In this document: piece by piece, positions 1 to 5,949 of the stretch
Position numbering within the stretch: position 1 is the first letter of the stretch
Layout: every line of letters begins with the position of its first letter
Notes under the pieces: generated by a model
What the model saw: the letters and a program-made list of their open reading frames with translations, nothing else
Told to the model about the DNA's origin: nothing
The model's database searches: none
Translations under genes and position numbers: made by a program
Source: JAAYCO01 sp964632015
Lineage (GTDB): Bacteria > Planctomycetota > Phycisphaerae > SM23-33
Direction: 5' to 3'
Assembly: GCA_964632015.1 (NCBI GenBank)
Contig: CAZWAT010000169.1
Coordinates: forward strand, 1-6,070
Length of the DNA stretch: 6,070 nt

Positions 1-1054
1 TGACCGTAAGACCATCGGTGCCTCTTTGCCACTTGACCTCTGGCAGCGGGGTTCCATCGACCATCGAGCGGATGAACGCGGTCATTGTTCCGACTATTCC
101 CATGCCCAGCCCATGTCCGGCGTTGGGTTCATAATGCAGGTAAGTGTCACCCTTGAGGTCATCGATATAGAGGTTGGCGGCGTCCACCGTCCAGTACGGG
201 TCGTTCGTGCCCAGCAGGATGAGCTTGGGCATGGTGAACTTTTCGCGGTAGCTGTAGGGGTCTACGAGGTCGGTGAGGCGCTTCCCCGGCGGCGTATTGA
301 GATGGGCCATCAGGTTGAGGTTGCTGTAGTCGCTGATCTTCATGCTGAAGTCACCGTACGACTTGACCTGCTGGTCCATCTGTGGGGCCATGTTAAGAAC
401 GTCAATTACCATTGGGGCGATTGCCTTTACCCTGTCATCCGCGGCGGCGGTCAACCAGGTTGTCCACCCGCGTTTCGAAGCGCCTGTAACGATGAACTCC
501 TTGACCTGAATACCCGCCTTGTTCTTGAGGAAGTCGACAGCGGTATCCATGCCGCGAACAGCACTTTTGGTCATCGGTAGCAGGAGGGGCCAATCGTCAC
601 CGTTTCCTTTGATAAACTCCTGAAAACTTTTGGCGACAATCGCGTCTTCGTACAGGTTGTTGAACAGGGGCTGGTTGGGTACCTGGCGCAGAACCACCAC
701 CGGTGTGCCCAGTTGAGCACCAACTGCCGAAAGAGCCCTTGCCTCTCGCGACTTGAGGTTTGGCGTGCCCGATTTGGTTGATCCGCCATCAATCAGCATG
801 ATCGCGGTTTGGGGGTTTCGCACGTTGTTGGGAACCAGAATCAGCATCTGGTGTTCCCATTGAATGCCCTGCCATTTTAGAGAAACCATGCGCAGGATGT
901 AGACAGTGCCCATCATTGGCATGGGGCCTTCCTGCACCACCTCGTACTTGTAGACGGGGTCGGGCGTCTGGACATATTCTTTGAGGCCCGCCTGGGTGGA
1001 CGCAACCAGCAGACCAATTGCCACCACACTGATTCGACATGCTCGCGATAACAT
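1..1054 (-). CDS. Secreted PhoPQ-activated pathogenicity-related (PqaA-like) alpha/beta-hydrolase, C-terminus cut by window edge
   Basis: The frame is open from an ATG at 1054 to base 1 with no stop, giving 351 residues; the rest lies off the left edge. Residues 1-22 look like a Sec signal peptide: basic start (R4, R7), hydrophobic stretch 8-19, and a TQA cleavage site before G23, so export is expected. The body matches the PhoPQ-activated-protein family (PF10142). The nucleophile elbow is GASKRGWTTWL at 191-201 with S193 as the likely catalytic serine. GTNDPYW at 282-288 would supply the acidic residue (D285), and NAGHGLGMG at 311-319 the histidine (H314). The start is fixed by AAGGAG (1060-1065) 5 nt before the ATG. 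The name comes from Salmonella pqaA, a PhoP/PhoQ-regulated gene; the substrate of the family is not known to me. An esterase or peptidase-like hydrolase in the periplasm is inference. The gene is divergent from the zinc-ribbon gene at 1198. Family assignment is firm; exact function is open. Confidence 0.9.
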   Translation of the reverse strand, partial: MLSRACRISVVAIGLLVASTQAGLKEYVQTPDPVYKYEVVQEGPMPMMGTVYILRMVSLKWQGIQWEHQMLILVPNNVRNPQTAIMLIDGGSTKSGTPNLKSREARALSAVGAQLGTPVVVLRQVPNQPLFNNLYEDAIVAKSFQEFIKGNGDDWPLLLPMTKSAVRGMDTAVDFLKNKAGIQVKEFIVTGASKRGWTTWLTAAADDRVKAIAPMVIDVLNMAPQMDQQVKSYGDFSMKISDYSNLNLMAHLNTPPGKRLTDLVDPYSYREKFTMPKLILLGTNDPYWTVDAANLYIDDLKGDTYLHYEPNAGHGLGMGIVGTMTAFIRSMVDGTPLPEVKWQRGTDGLTV

Positions 1055-1077
1055 ATTGTCTCCTTGCGACTGTCTGA

Positions 1078-1083
1078 ATTGTA
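1078..1083 (-). promoter_or_regulatory. Possible -10 element of the pqaA-like gene
   Basis: The minus strand reads TACAAT here, one base from the sigma-70 -10 consensus, 24 nt before the start codon at 1054 and just ahead of the AAGGAG ribosome site. No convincing -35 hexamer lies 16-18 bp upstream (GTGCAG at the 17-bp position), so an activator or another sigma factor might be needed, or the match may be chance. Confidence 0.25.
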
Positions 1084-1112
1084 AAGCAACAGGGCATAGA
1101 CTGCACGAAATG

Positions 1113-1129
1113 GATCGAAATATTCGATC
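1113..1129. promoter_or_regulatory. Perfect 7-bp inverted repeat, operator candidate in a divergent promoter region
   Basis: GATCGAA (1113-1119) and TTCGATC (1123-1129) are perfect reverse complements around a 3-bp centre. The dyad lies between the two divergent genes, about midway between their candidate -10 elements at 1078-1083 and 1168-1173. The size and symmetry suit a dimeric helix-turn-helix regulator, but the protein is unknown and the role is inferred from position. Confidence 0.4.
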
Positions 1130-1143
1130 GGTTGATTTGATCG
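1113..1143 (+). repeat. Three GATCG copies phased at exactly 13 bp
   Basis: GATCG occurs at 1113-1117, 1126-1130 and 1139-1143, so successive starts are 13 bp apart; the first and third copies extend to GATCGA. The first two copies overlap the perfect dyad at 1113-1129. Regular phasing in a divergent promoter suggests iterated regulator half-sites. With only five conserved bases, chance is not excluded. Confidence 0.35.
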
Positions 1144-1167
1144 AGCGGGCGTCGATAGTGGTGGGGC

Positions 1168-1173
1168 TACAAT
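1168..1173 (+). promoter_or_regulatory. Possible -10 element of the FmdB-type gene
   Basis: TACAAT on the plus strand lies 24 nt before the ATG at 1198, the same hexamer and the same distance as on the opposite side for the pqaA-like gene. TTGATC (1137-1142) and TTGATT (1132-1137) look like -35 boxes but are 25 nt or more away, too far for a standard promoter. Only the -10 is therefore proposed. Confidence 0.25.
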
Positions 1174-1197
1174 GTAGCGGCGCCCTGGAGGTGGACT

Positions 1198-1365
1198 ATG
1201 CCGACTTACGAGTACATCTGCAAGAATTGTGGAACCATATTCGAGAAAATCATGAGCCTGCGCGAGCGGCTGAAGCAACCGTTGCCGCAATGCCCGAAGT
1301 GCAAATCGAGAAAGGTTGAACAGAAGCCTTCATCTTTTCAGGCAGTGACCGCGAAGAAGGCCTGA
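1198..1365 (+). CDS. FmdB-family small zinc-ribbon protein (55 aa)
   Basis: This short gene starts MPTYEYICKNCG and ends TAKKA. The opening MPTYEYxCxxCG is the signature of the FmdB/Zn_ribbon_8 family (PF09723). Two CxxC knuckles, C8/C11 and C32/C35, should bind one zinc ion. After residue 36 the chain is a short basic, serine-containing tail (KSRKVEQKPSS), as is usual for the family. The start is supported by GGAGGTG at 1187-1193, 4 nt before the ATG, and by the motif lying exactly at the N-terminus. FmdB was named as a putative regulator near formamidase genes in Methylophilus; for most members no biochemical role is known, so a regulatory function here should not be assumed. It diverges from the secreted hydrolase at 1054 and converges on the LarA homologue, with stop codons 11 nt apart and no visible terminator between them. 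Confidence 0.9.
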   Translation: MPTYEYICKNCGTIFEKIMSLRERLKQPLPQCPKCKSRKVEQKPSSFQAVTAKKA

Positions 1366-1376
1366 GGGCGCAGTTG

Positions 1377-2522
1377 CTATTCCAGCAGGCAGACATTTCC
1401 GGCGTCGAGCACCTTGTAGAGTCGATGGTGGTCTGGGGGAATGCCTATGTGTTCGAGCGCATGGGCTACGCTGGGGGTCTTAATCAAGCCAAGTGTCCGC
1501 GCGTCGTGTTCACTCAGGCCCGGGCTGACGACGTACACATTCACGCCTCGGCAGGTGGGGTCTGTAAGGTAACGCAGGCGAACTGCCTTGTGGTCGCCAA
1601 GACGATAGCCGCGTAAACGCACCATTTCGCAGGCTTGGGCATAAGTGGGGGCCTGACGCATCAGGTTAACGAAATGATCCTGTCCTATTCCCTGTGGGCA
1701 CGGGGCGACAAGCACAATGCTCCCGCCGTCTCGACATGCCCATTCGTTGTTCTTTATGCCCTTCTCCGCCTGGTAGAAACTCTGTCCGAGGGCCCCGGTT
1801 ACTTCGACTATGAGGGCATCGGCCCGGGCGGGGGGCTTGCACGCAAACACTTCTGTGGCGACGGTGGAGCAAGCCAGCAGGCTTGGCGTTGTCAATCCGC
1901 CCGCACAGAAGACTACTCGCTGGGGGGGTTGCACAAGGTTAACGCACGCCAGCGGGCGGCGCGTCTGAAGGTCGTTCAGCATACCTGCGATACCTTGGGC
2001 GACCGGGTTGTTGTCGAGCGCGCAGGGCCGGCAGGAGGGCGAGACGGCAAGAGAATGATTCGCCTGAATGTCTTCGAACGAAGCACAGCCGATGGTGCAG
2101 GTTTTGTGCGAGCCCGTGAAACCGGCGAAATAGTGGGGTTCGACACTTCCTATCGCCACCAGCGGGCCTTGGTCGAGCAACCAGCGATGGCCGGTCCAGC
2201 TTCCTATAGGCACCAGATTGCTGGCGTGAGAGTTGTGATATTCGATGCACGTGAACGCGATGGCGTCATGAAGCTTCGCGTTGAGCGTTTGTTGCTGATT
2301 GTCGGGGATGGTATGCGTGCCTGTGGCGACAAGGATTCGCACCTTTGTGCCGGCGAGATGCGGGGCAAATCGGCGAAGGACGGCGGGGGTATCGGTGTTC
2401 CGCTGCGGGTCGTTGACGACAAAGGTCGCCACGCCGGGTTCATTGGCAATCGCCATTGCCGAGAGCACCGCATTGTCAAGATCAATGCGGGAGGGCGGAA
2501 TTGAAGGCGCGAAAGTTCGCAT
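1377..2522 (-). CDS. LarA-family (lactate racemase-like) nickel-pincer enzyme homologue
   Basis: The 381-residue product matches the LarA/DUF2088 family, whose founder, Lactobacillus plantarum LarA, interconverts D- and L-lactate with a nickel pincer nucleotide bound covalently to a lysine. The key residues have counterparts with matching spacing. H70 in ATGTH fits H108. H130 in PHYFAGF fits H174. K140 in GSHK fits the pincer-bearing K184. H156, 16 residues later, fits H200. Y250, Q251 and K254 fit Y294, Q295 and K298 (L. plantarum numbering from memory). All four cofactor-binding residues are thus present and the protein is probably a working pincer enzyme. The substrate could be lactate or another 2-hydroxy acid, since the superfamily includes other racemases and epimerases. 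No larB, larC or larE is in the window. The start has a poor ribosome site and sits 3 nt after the upstream kinase stop, in the same frame; an in-frame stop rules out an earlier start. No signal peptide is seen, so it is cytoplasmic. Confidence 0.88.
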   Translation of the reverse strand: MRTFAPSIPPSRIDLDNAVLSAMAIANEPGVATFVVNDPQRNTDTPAVLRRFAPHLAGTKVRILVATGTHTIPDNQQQTLNAKLHDAIAFTCIEYHNSHASNLVPIGSWTGHRWLLDQGPLVAIGSVEPHYFAGFTGSHKTCTIGCASFEDIQANHSLAVSPSCRPCALDNNPVAQGIAGMLNDLQTRRPLACVNLVQPPQRVVFCAGGLTTPSLLACSTVATEVFACKPPARADALIVEVTGALGQSFYQAEKGIKNNEWACRDGGSIVLVAPCPQGIGQDHFVNLMRQAPTYAQACEMVRLRGYRLGDHKAVRLRYLTDPTCRGVNVYVVSPGLSEHDARTLGLIKTPSVAHALEHIGIPPDHHRLYKVLDAGNVCLLE

Positions 2523-2525
2523 CTT

Positions 2526-3332
2526 TCATTTTCTGACGCATGGAAGAGTGATAATGAATCGCGTGCCCTTGCCGACCTCCGACTGAACCTGAATGGTTCC
2601 ATCGTGTTCTCTGATGATTCGGCGCGATGTCGGCAGACCCAGGCCGCTGCCACTTCTCTTCGTTGAATAATATACGTCAAAGATGCGATTCAGTACTTCA
2701 TCTGGAATTCCCCCGGCGGTGTCGATCACTTCCAGCATCGCCTTTCCTCGCTGGAGCGAAAGCTTGATGAGCATTTCTCCGCCGGAGTCCATGGCGTCAA
2801 CGGCGTTGATCATCAGGTTAAGCAGGGCCTGCTTGAAAAGGTTGGTGTCGAGAAGGCAGGTGACGGGGGAATCGGGTACGGTGACGCGTAGCACCACCCG
2901 GGCCGAGTCTGCCTGCGGGCTGAAAAAATCCGCAAGCTCGTTGAGGACCATTCGAAGATCGACCGGCGCGAGTTGAAGATCATACTTGCCCGCGAATCGA
3001 AGAAAGTCGCCAAGGATGTCGTTAAGGCGTCGGGCCTCTTCCTGAACGCTCGTGAGCCTTCGCAATACCCTGCCATGAGCATCATCGCGGAACATGCTCA
3101 GGTCTTCCCCAAGCAGTTTCAGGTTGAGGTTGATTGTCGACAGCGGGTTCTTGAGTTCGTGGGCCAGTCCCGCAGCGATCTGACCAAGTTCGACTAGCTG
3201 GTTTCTTCCCTTGGCGCGACTTGTCATCCTGCGGGCGCTGCGCCAGATCCGGCGGTACGCAAGAAGCGACAACCCGATCCACAAAGGTGCTGCAAGAATC
3301 GCACCCGCCAGAAGCCAATAGATATCCATCAT
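2526..3332 (-). CDS. Membrane-anchored sensor histidine kinase without a sensor domain
   Basis: From the ATG at 3332 the product has 268 residues. Residues 4-26 form one transmembrane helix, followed by a basic linker. Next comes a HisKA dimerisation domain with H-box AHELKNP (phospho-acceptor H58) and a HATPase_c domain: N-box NLMINAVDAM (N176), G1 box DTAGGIPD (D204), F-box IFDVYYSTK (217-225) and G2 box GSGLGL (228-233). All parts for autophosphorylation are present. In G1 the first glycine of DxGxG is alanine (A206), a mild change. There is no periplasmic loop, PAS, GAF or HAMP domain, so the stimulus is probably a membrane signal or partner protein. No response regulator is in view. The frame stays open back to a TTG at 3359, but ATG 3332 (or the adjacent ATG 3329) is preferred because AGGG lies 6 nt upstream and the extra N-terminal residues look non-native. 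The gene runs straight into the LarA homologue, suggesting co-translation. Confidence 0.9.
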   Translation of the reverse strand: MMDIYWLLAGAILAAPLWIGLSLLAYRRIWRSARRMTSRAKGRNQLVELGQIAAGLAHELKNPLSTINLNLKLLGEDLSMFRDDAHGRVLRRLTSVQEEARRLNDILGDFLRFAGKYDLQLAPVDLRMVLNELADFFSPQADSARVVLRVTVPDSPVTCLLDTNLFKQALLNLMINAVDAMDSGGEMLIKLSLQRGKAMLEVIDTAGGIPDEVLNRIFDVYYSTKRSGSGLGLPTSRRIIREHDGTIQVQSEVGKGTRFIITLPCVRK

Positions 3333-3397
3333 GCCCAACCCTGTCAGGCGACCTGTCAACGCATCGGGCCAAAAGGGAAGGGCGCCGAGGGTGCAAC

Positions 3398-3631
3398 TTA
3401 CGCCATTGCCTGACCTTCGGTGGTCGACGTACCCATCTGCATCACGTTGCGGGCCTGAAAGCCCTTCTCGCCCTGGATCAACTCGTACTGTACATCTTCA
3501 CCGTCCTTGAGAACCCTAAAGCCCTCGCCGACGATCGAAGTATAATGTACGAAAACATCCTGGCCCTGATCACCTATGATGAAGCCGTACCCTTTTTTCG
3601 GGTCGAACCACTTCACCTTGCCAATGGTCAT
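3398..3631 (-). CDS. Cold-shock domain protein (CspA family)
   Basis: This 77-residue single-domain protein is a CspA-type OB fold that binds single-stranded RNA or DNA, typically acting as an RNA chaperone or transcription antiterminator in the cytoplasm. The N-terminus has the family start (GKVKWFDPKKGYGFI), containing RNP1 KGYGFI at 13-18; RNP2 VFVHY is at 26-30. GEKGFQARNV near 54-63 is the usual end of the domain. About 12 residues follow (MGTSTTEGQAMA), a short polar tail that makes it slightly longer than the usual 66-70 residues. The start is secure: AAGGGG (3638-3643) lies 6 nt before the ATG, and the domain begins at residue 2. It lies downstream of pnp on the same strand across 165 nt with two inverted repeats, and 65 nt upstream of the histidine kinase. 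Cold induction cannot be read from sequence; many family members are not cold-induced. Confidence 0.95.
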   Translation of the reverse strand: MTIGKVKWFDPKKGYGFIIGDQGQDVFVHYTSIVGEGFRVLKDGEDVQYELIQGEKGFQARNVMQMGTSTTEGQAMA

Positions 3632-3654
3632 ACGGCACCCCTTTCTGCATGGCG

Positions 3655-3683
3655 CCTATATATGCCGATCAATTTCAACCCAA
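3655..3683 (-). promoter_or_regulatory. Weak candidate promoter of the cold-shock gene
   Basis: On the minus strand TTGGGT (3678-3683) and TATAGG (3655-3660) are separated by 17 bp; the second lies inside CATATATAGG. Transcription would then begin about 15-20 nt before the cold-shock ATG. Each box matches consensus only partly, and the -35 overlaps the hairpin at 3676-3707, so either the promoter or the RNA structure may be the real signal. Confidence 0.22.
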
Positions 3684-3707
3684 GCGGGCTCATCACCCGC
3701 CGGGTTG
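3676..3707 (-). other. Strong two-part stem-loop between pnp and the cold-shock gene
   Basis: CAACCC (3676-3681) pairs with GGGTTG (3702-3707), and inside it GCGGG (3684-3688) pairs with CCCGC (3696-3700) around a 7-nt loop. Only a 2-nt versus 1-nt bulge separates the two helices, giving 11 GC-rich base pairs. No T-run follows on either strand, so it is not a classical intrinsic terminator. It could be a 5'-leader structure of the cold-shock mRNA or a 3'-end stabiliser of the pnp transcript. Confidence 0.5.
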
Positions 3708-3751
3708 CTCATCCGACTGCAAGGTTACTGCGAACAAATTGAGATGTCCAA

Positions 3752-3789
3752 ATTTCCGAACGTCTTTGTCAGTTTGACCCGTCGGAAAT
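3752..3789 (-). terminator. Inverted repeat just after pnp, possible weak terminator or 3' stabiliser
   Basis: ATTTCCGA (3752-3759) and TCGGAAAT (3782-3789) are a perfect 8-bp inverted repeat. Within the 22-nt loop GTCA (3768-3771) can pair with TGAC (3775-3778). The structure begins 7 nt beyond the pnp stop on the minus strand. Only a short TTTGG follows the distal arm, so intrinsic termination would be inefficient. Processing or protection of the pnp 3' end is equally plausible. Confidence 0.35.
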
Positions 3790-3796
3790 CCAAGCC

Positions 3797-5893
3797 TTAT
3801 TTGGCTTCTTCTTCCTTTATAGCTGCCTTGCGGGACAGCTTCACACGGCCCTGATCATCAATGGCGATAACTTTGACACGAATCTGATCGCCCATACTGA
3901 CCACGTCATTAACGTTCTTGATGTACTTCTCGTCAAGCTCGCTGACGTGGCAAAGGCCGTCCTGACCCGGAAGAACTTCGACAAAAGCGCCGAACTCTCG
4001 GATCGAAACAACCTTACCAGTATATATTTTGCCCACTTGCACCTCAGCAGTCAAGCCTTCAATTGCGGATTGTGCGTCTTCAGCGCCTTGTGGATTGCTG
4101 CATGAGATGTAAATTGTTCCATCTTCTTCGATGTCGATCTTCGCGCCGGTCTCGTCCTGGATCTTGTTGATCATTTTTCCGCCCGGTCCGATCACCTTGC
4201 CGATATTGTCCGGGTTGATCTTCATGGTGATCATTCGCGGGGCGAATCTGCTGACCTCTTGCCTGGGTTCGGAAATCACTTCGCCCATGCGTTCGAGCAG
4301 GAAGAGCCTTGCTTCCTTGGCCCTTTGCAGCGTCTGGACTATCTGTTCCTGCGTGATTCCGCTGGCCTTGAGGTCGAGCTGAATTCCGGTGATTCCATCT
4401 TTGGTTCCGGCGACCTTGAAGTCCATATCGCCATGAAAATCCTCTTCGCCGATGATATCGGTCAGTAGCACGAATCGTTCATCGTTCGAAACCATTCCAA
4501 CGCTTATACCCGCCACCGGCGAGGTTATGGGCACGCCCGCGTCCATCAATGCCAGCGTGGCCCCGCAGACCGAAGCCATTGACGTCGAACCGTTCGATTC
4601 AAGAATGTCGCTGACGACCCGCAAGGTATAGGGGAACTTATCCACCGACGGAAGCACCGGTTGGATGCTCTTCTCGGCCAGTGCACCGTGTCCGATGTCG
4701 CGTCGCCCTGGTCCACGGATTGGCTTGAGGTCGCCCACGCTGAAGGGTGGGAAGTTGTAATGCAGCATGAACTTCTTGCGGTATTCGTCCTGCAGACCAT
4801 CGATGATCTGCTCATCGCGGATGGTTCCAAGTGTTGCGACCGCGAGGGTCTGGGTTTCGCCTCTGCTGAACAGTGCCGAACCATGCGATCGGGGCAGGAC
4901 GCCAACTTCTATACCCAGCGGGCGGATCTCGTCAATAGCCCTACCGTCGGGTCTCTTTCCGTCAAGGATGAGCTCTCGCTGAATCTTGCCCTCAAGATTA
5001 TAAAGGGCGCCGCGAATCTGCTCGGGTGTGAACCGTGGTTCTTCTTGGCCCTCGGGGCACAGCTCGGCGATGACTTCTTCGACAACCAAGGTCAGGGCGT
5101 TGTTTCGTTCGACCTTGCCCTTGATCTGCTTTGCCTGGCGGATCTTGTCGGAAGCCTTTTCGGCAACGGCTTCGTGCAACCCGGCGGGTTCTTCTTTCGG
5201 CGTGTACGATCGTTCAACCTTGATCTTCGAGGCAAGCTCTTCGATCAGGGCGATGACTTGCTGACAGGTTTCATGACCTGCGGCGATGCCTTTGGCGACG
5301 ACATCTTCGGAGACCTCTTTGCCGCCAAGCTCAAGCATGTTGACTGCCTCGGAATGACCCGCAACGATGAGGTCCATTTGGCTGTCTCTTTGTTGGGCAA
5401 TAGTTGGATTAATTACTATATTTCCATCAATATATCCGACTCTTGCGGCACCGATGGGGGCCTTGAATGGCGCGGGACTGAGCATCAGCGCTGCGGATGA
5501 CGCCAGTACCGCCAGCGTGTCGGGATCGTTTTCGTTGTCATAGCTGATCACGAGGCACTGAATCTGCACCTCGTTCATGAAATCCTTGGGGAACATCGGC
5601 CTGATGGGGCGGTCGATCAGCCTGCAGGTAAGAATCTCTTTGGTAGAGGGTCTTCCTTCGCGTTTGAAGAATCCGCCTGGGAACTTTCCCGCGGCGTACT
5701 GCATTTCGCGGTAATCAACATACAGGGGGAAAAAATCGATGTCCCTTGACGGTACGGCCGTCAGCACGGTCGCCAGCACGATGGTGTCACCATATCTCGC
5801 CGTCACCGCGCCGTGTGATTGCTTTGCGACCTTTCCTGTTTCAAGACTTAATACTCGCCCGGCGATTTCCTTCTCAACTCTCAGAACTGTCAT
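3797..5893 (-). CDS. pnp: Polyribonucleotide nucleotidyltransferase (PNPase)
   Basis: PNPase degrades RNA 3' to 5' using phosphate, releasing nucleoside diphosphates, as a cytoplasmic trimer often linked to the degradosome. The product has 698 residues (E. coli 711) and all expected parts. They are a first RNase PH-like core (about 1-215), including FFKREGRPSTKE and LIDRPIRPMFP; a helical linker (about 235-305); a second RNase PH core (about 310-540); KH domain (553-612) with GXXG in VIGPGGK; and S1 domain (620-688) with VSIREFGAFVEV. Active-site residues align with E. coli at an offset of one: R397/R398 in GPGRRD (R398/R399), D485 and D491 in GEEDFHGDMDFK (D486/D492), S438 (S439). The E. coli S438 position is T437 here (NGSTSM). 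The start at 5893 fits the conserved N-terminus but has no GGAGG-type site; the leader is purine-rich. The usual upstream neighbour rpsO is missing; downstream, on the same strand, is a cold-shock gene. Confidence 0.98.
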   Translation of the reverse strand: MTVLRVEKEIAGRVLSLETGKVAKQSHGAVTARYGDTIVLATVLTAVPSRDIDFFPLYVDYREMQYAAGKFPGGFFKREGRPSTKEILTCRLIDRPIRPMFPKDFMNEVQIQCLVISYDNENDPDTLAVLASSAALMLSPAPFKAPIGAARVGYIDGNIVINPTIAQQRDSQMDLIVAGHSEAVNMLELGGKEVSEDVVAKGIAAGHETCQQVIALIEELASKIKVERSYTPKEEPAGLHEAVAEKASDKIRQAKQIKGKVERNNALTLVVEEVIAELCPEGQEEPRFTPEQIRGALYNLEGKIQRELILDGKRPDGRAIDEIRPLGIEVGVLPRSHGSALFSRGETQTLAVATLGTIRDEQIIDGLQDEYRKKFMLHYNFPPFSVGDLKPIRGPGRRDIGHGALAEKSIQPVLPSVDKFPYTLRVVSDILESNGSTSMASVCGATLALMDAGVPITSPVAGISVGMVSNDERFVLLTDIIGEEDFHGDMDFKVAGTKDGITGIQLDLKASGITQEQIVQTLQRAKEARLFLLERMGEVISEPRQEVSRFAPRMITMKINPDNIGKVIGPGGKMINKIQDETGAKIDIEEDGTIYISCSNPQGAEDAQSAIEGLTAEVQVGKIYTGKVVSIREFGAFVEVLPGQDGLCHVSELDEKYIKNVNDVVSMGDQIRVKVIAIDDQGRVKLSRKAAIKEEEAK

Positions 5894-5949
5894 TTCTTTT
5901 CTCTCTTCTCTTCTTCTATTTCTATTTCGATTCTTCTTACTCTTGTTTC
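5893..5949 (-). promoter_or_regulatory. Purine-rich pnp leader (pyrimidine tract on the plus strand)
   Basis: Of 57 bases, 51 are pyrimidines on the plus strand, with an uninterrupted 25-nt run at 5893-5917. The pnp mRNA leader is therefore a GA-rich, unstructured tract running into the ATG, with GAGAG at 5901-5905 as the nearest thing to a Shine-Dalgarno site. Just upstream, TTGAAA (5953-5958) and AAGAAT (5930-5935) with 17-bp spacing form a weak promoter candidate that would start transcription inside this tract. Confidence 0.45.

Noticed and set aside
26..580. 184-codon open frame on the plus strand
   Set aside because: It is antisense to the PqaA-like gene, across the catalytic motifs, and has no credible ribosome site.
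981..1319. 112-codon open frame on the plus strand overlapping the divergent promoter and the zinc-ribbon gene
   Set aside because: It overlaps fmdB-like coding sequence in another frame; the MPTYEY start with its own GGAGGTG site is far better supported.
1360..1390. GCCTG/CAGGC inverted repeat at the convergent stops, as a bidirectional terminator
   Set aside because: The arms are only 5 bp with a 21-nt loop, and neither side has a T-run.
1635..2504. 289-codon open frame on the plus strand
   Set aside because: It lies wholly antisense to the LarA homologue, whose family residues are clear; the plus-strand product shows no recognisable motif.
3333..3359. TTG start at 3359 for the histidine kinase
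   Set aside because: There is no ribosome site ahead of it, while two ATGs directly precede the membrane helix with AGGG a suitable distance upstream.
3676..3707. Hairpin considered as an intrinsic terminator of pnp
   Set aside because: The stem is strong, but the bases after it on the minus strand (AAATTGATC) are not a T-run; kept as an RNA structure only.
4661..5500. 279-codon open frame on the plus strand
   Set aside because: It is antisense to pnp and its composition reflects the codon pattern of the opposite strand; no domain is visible.
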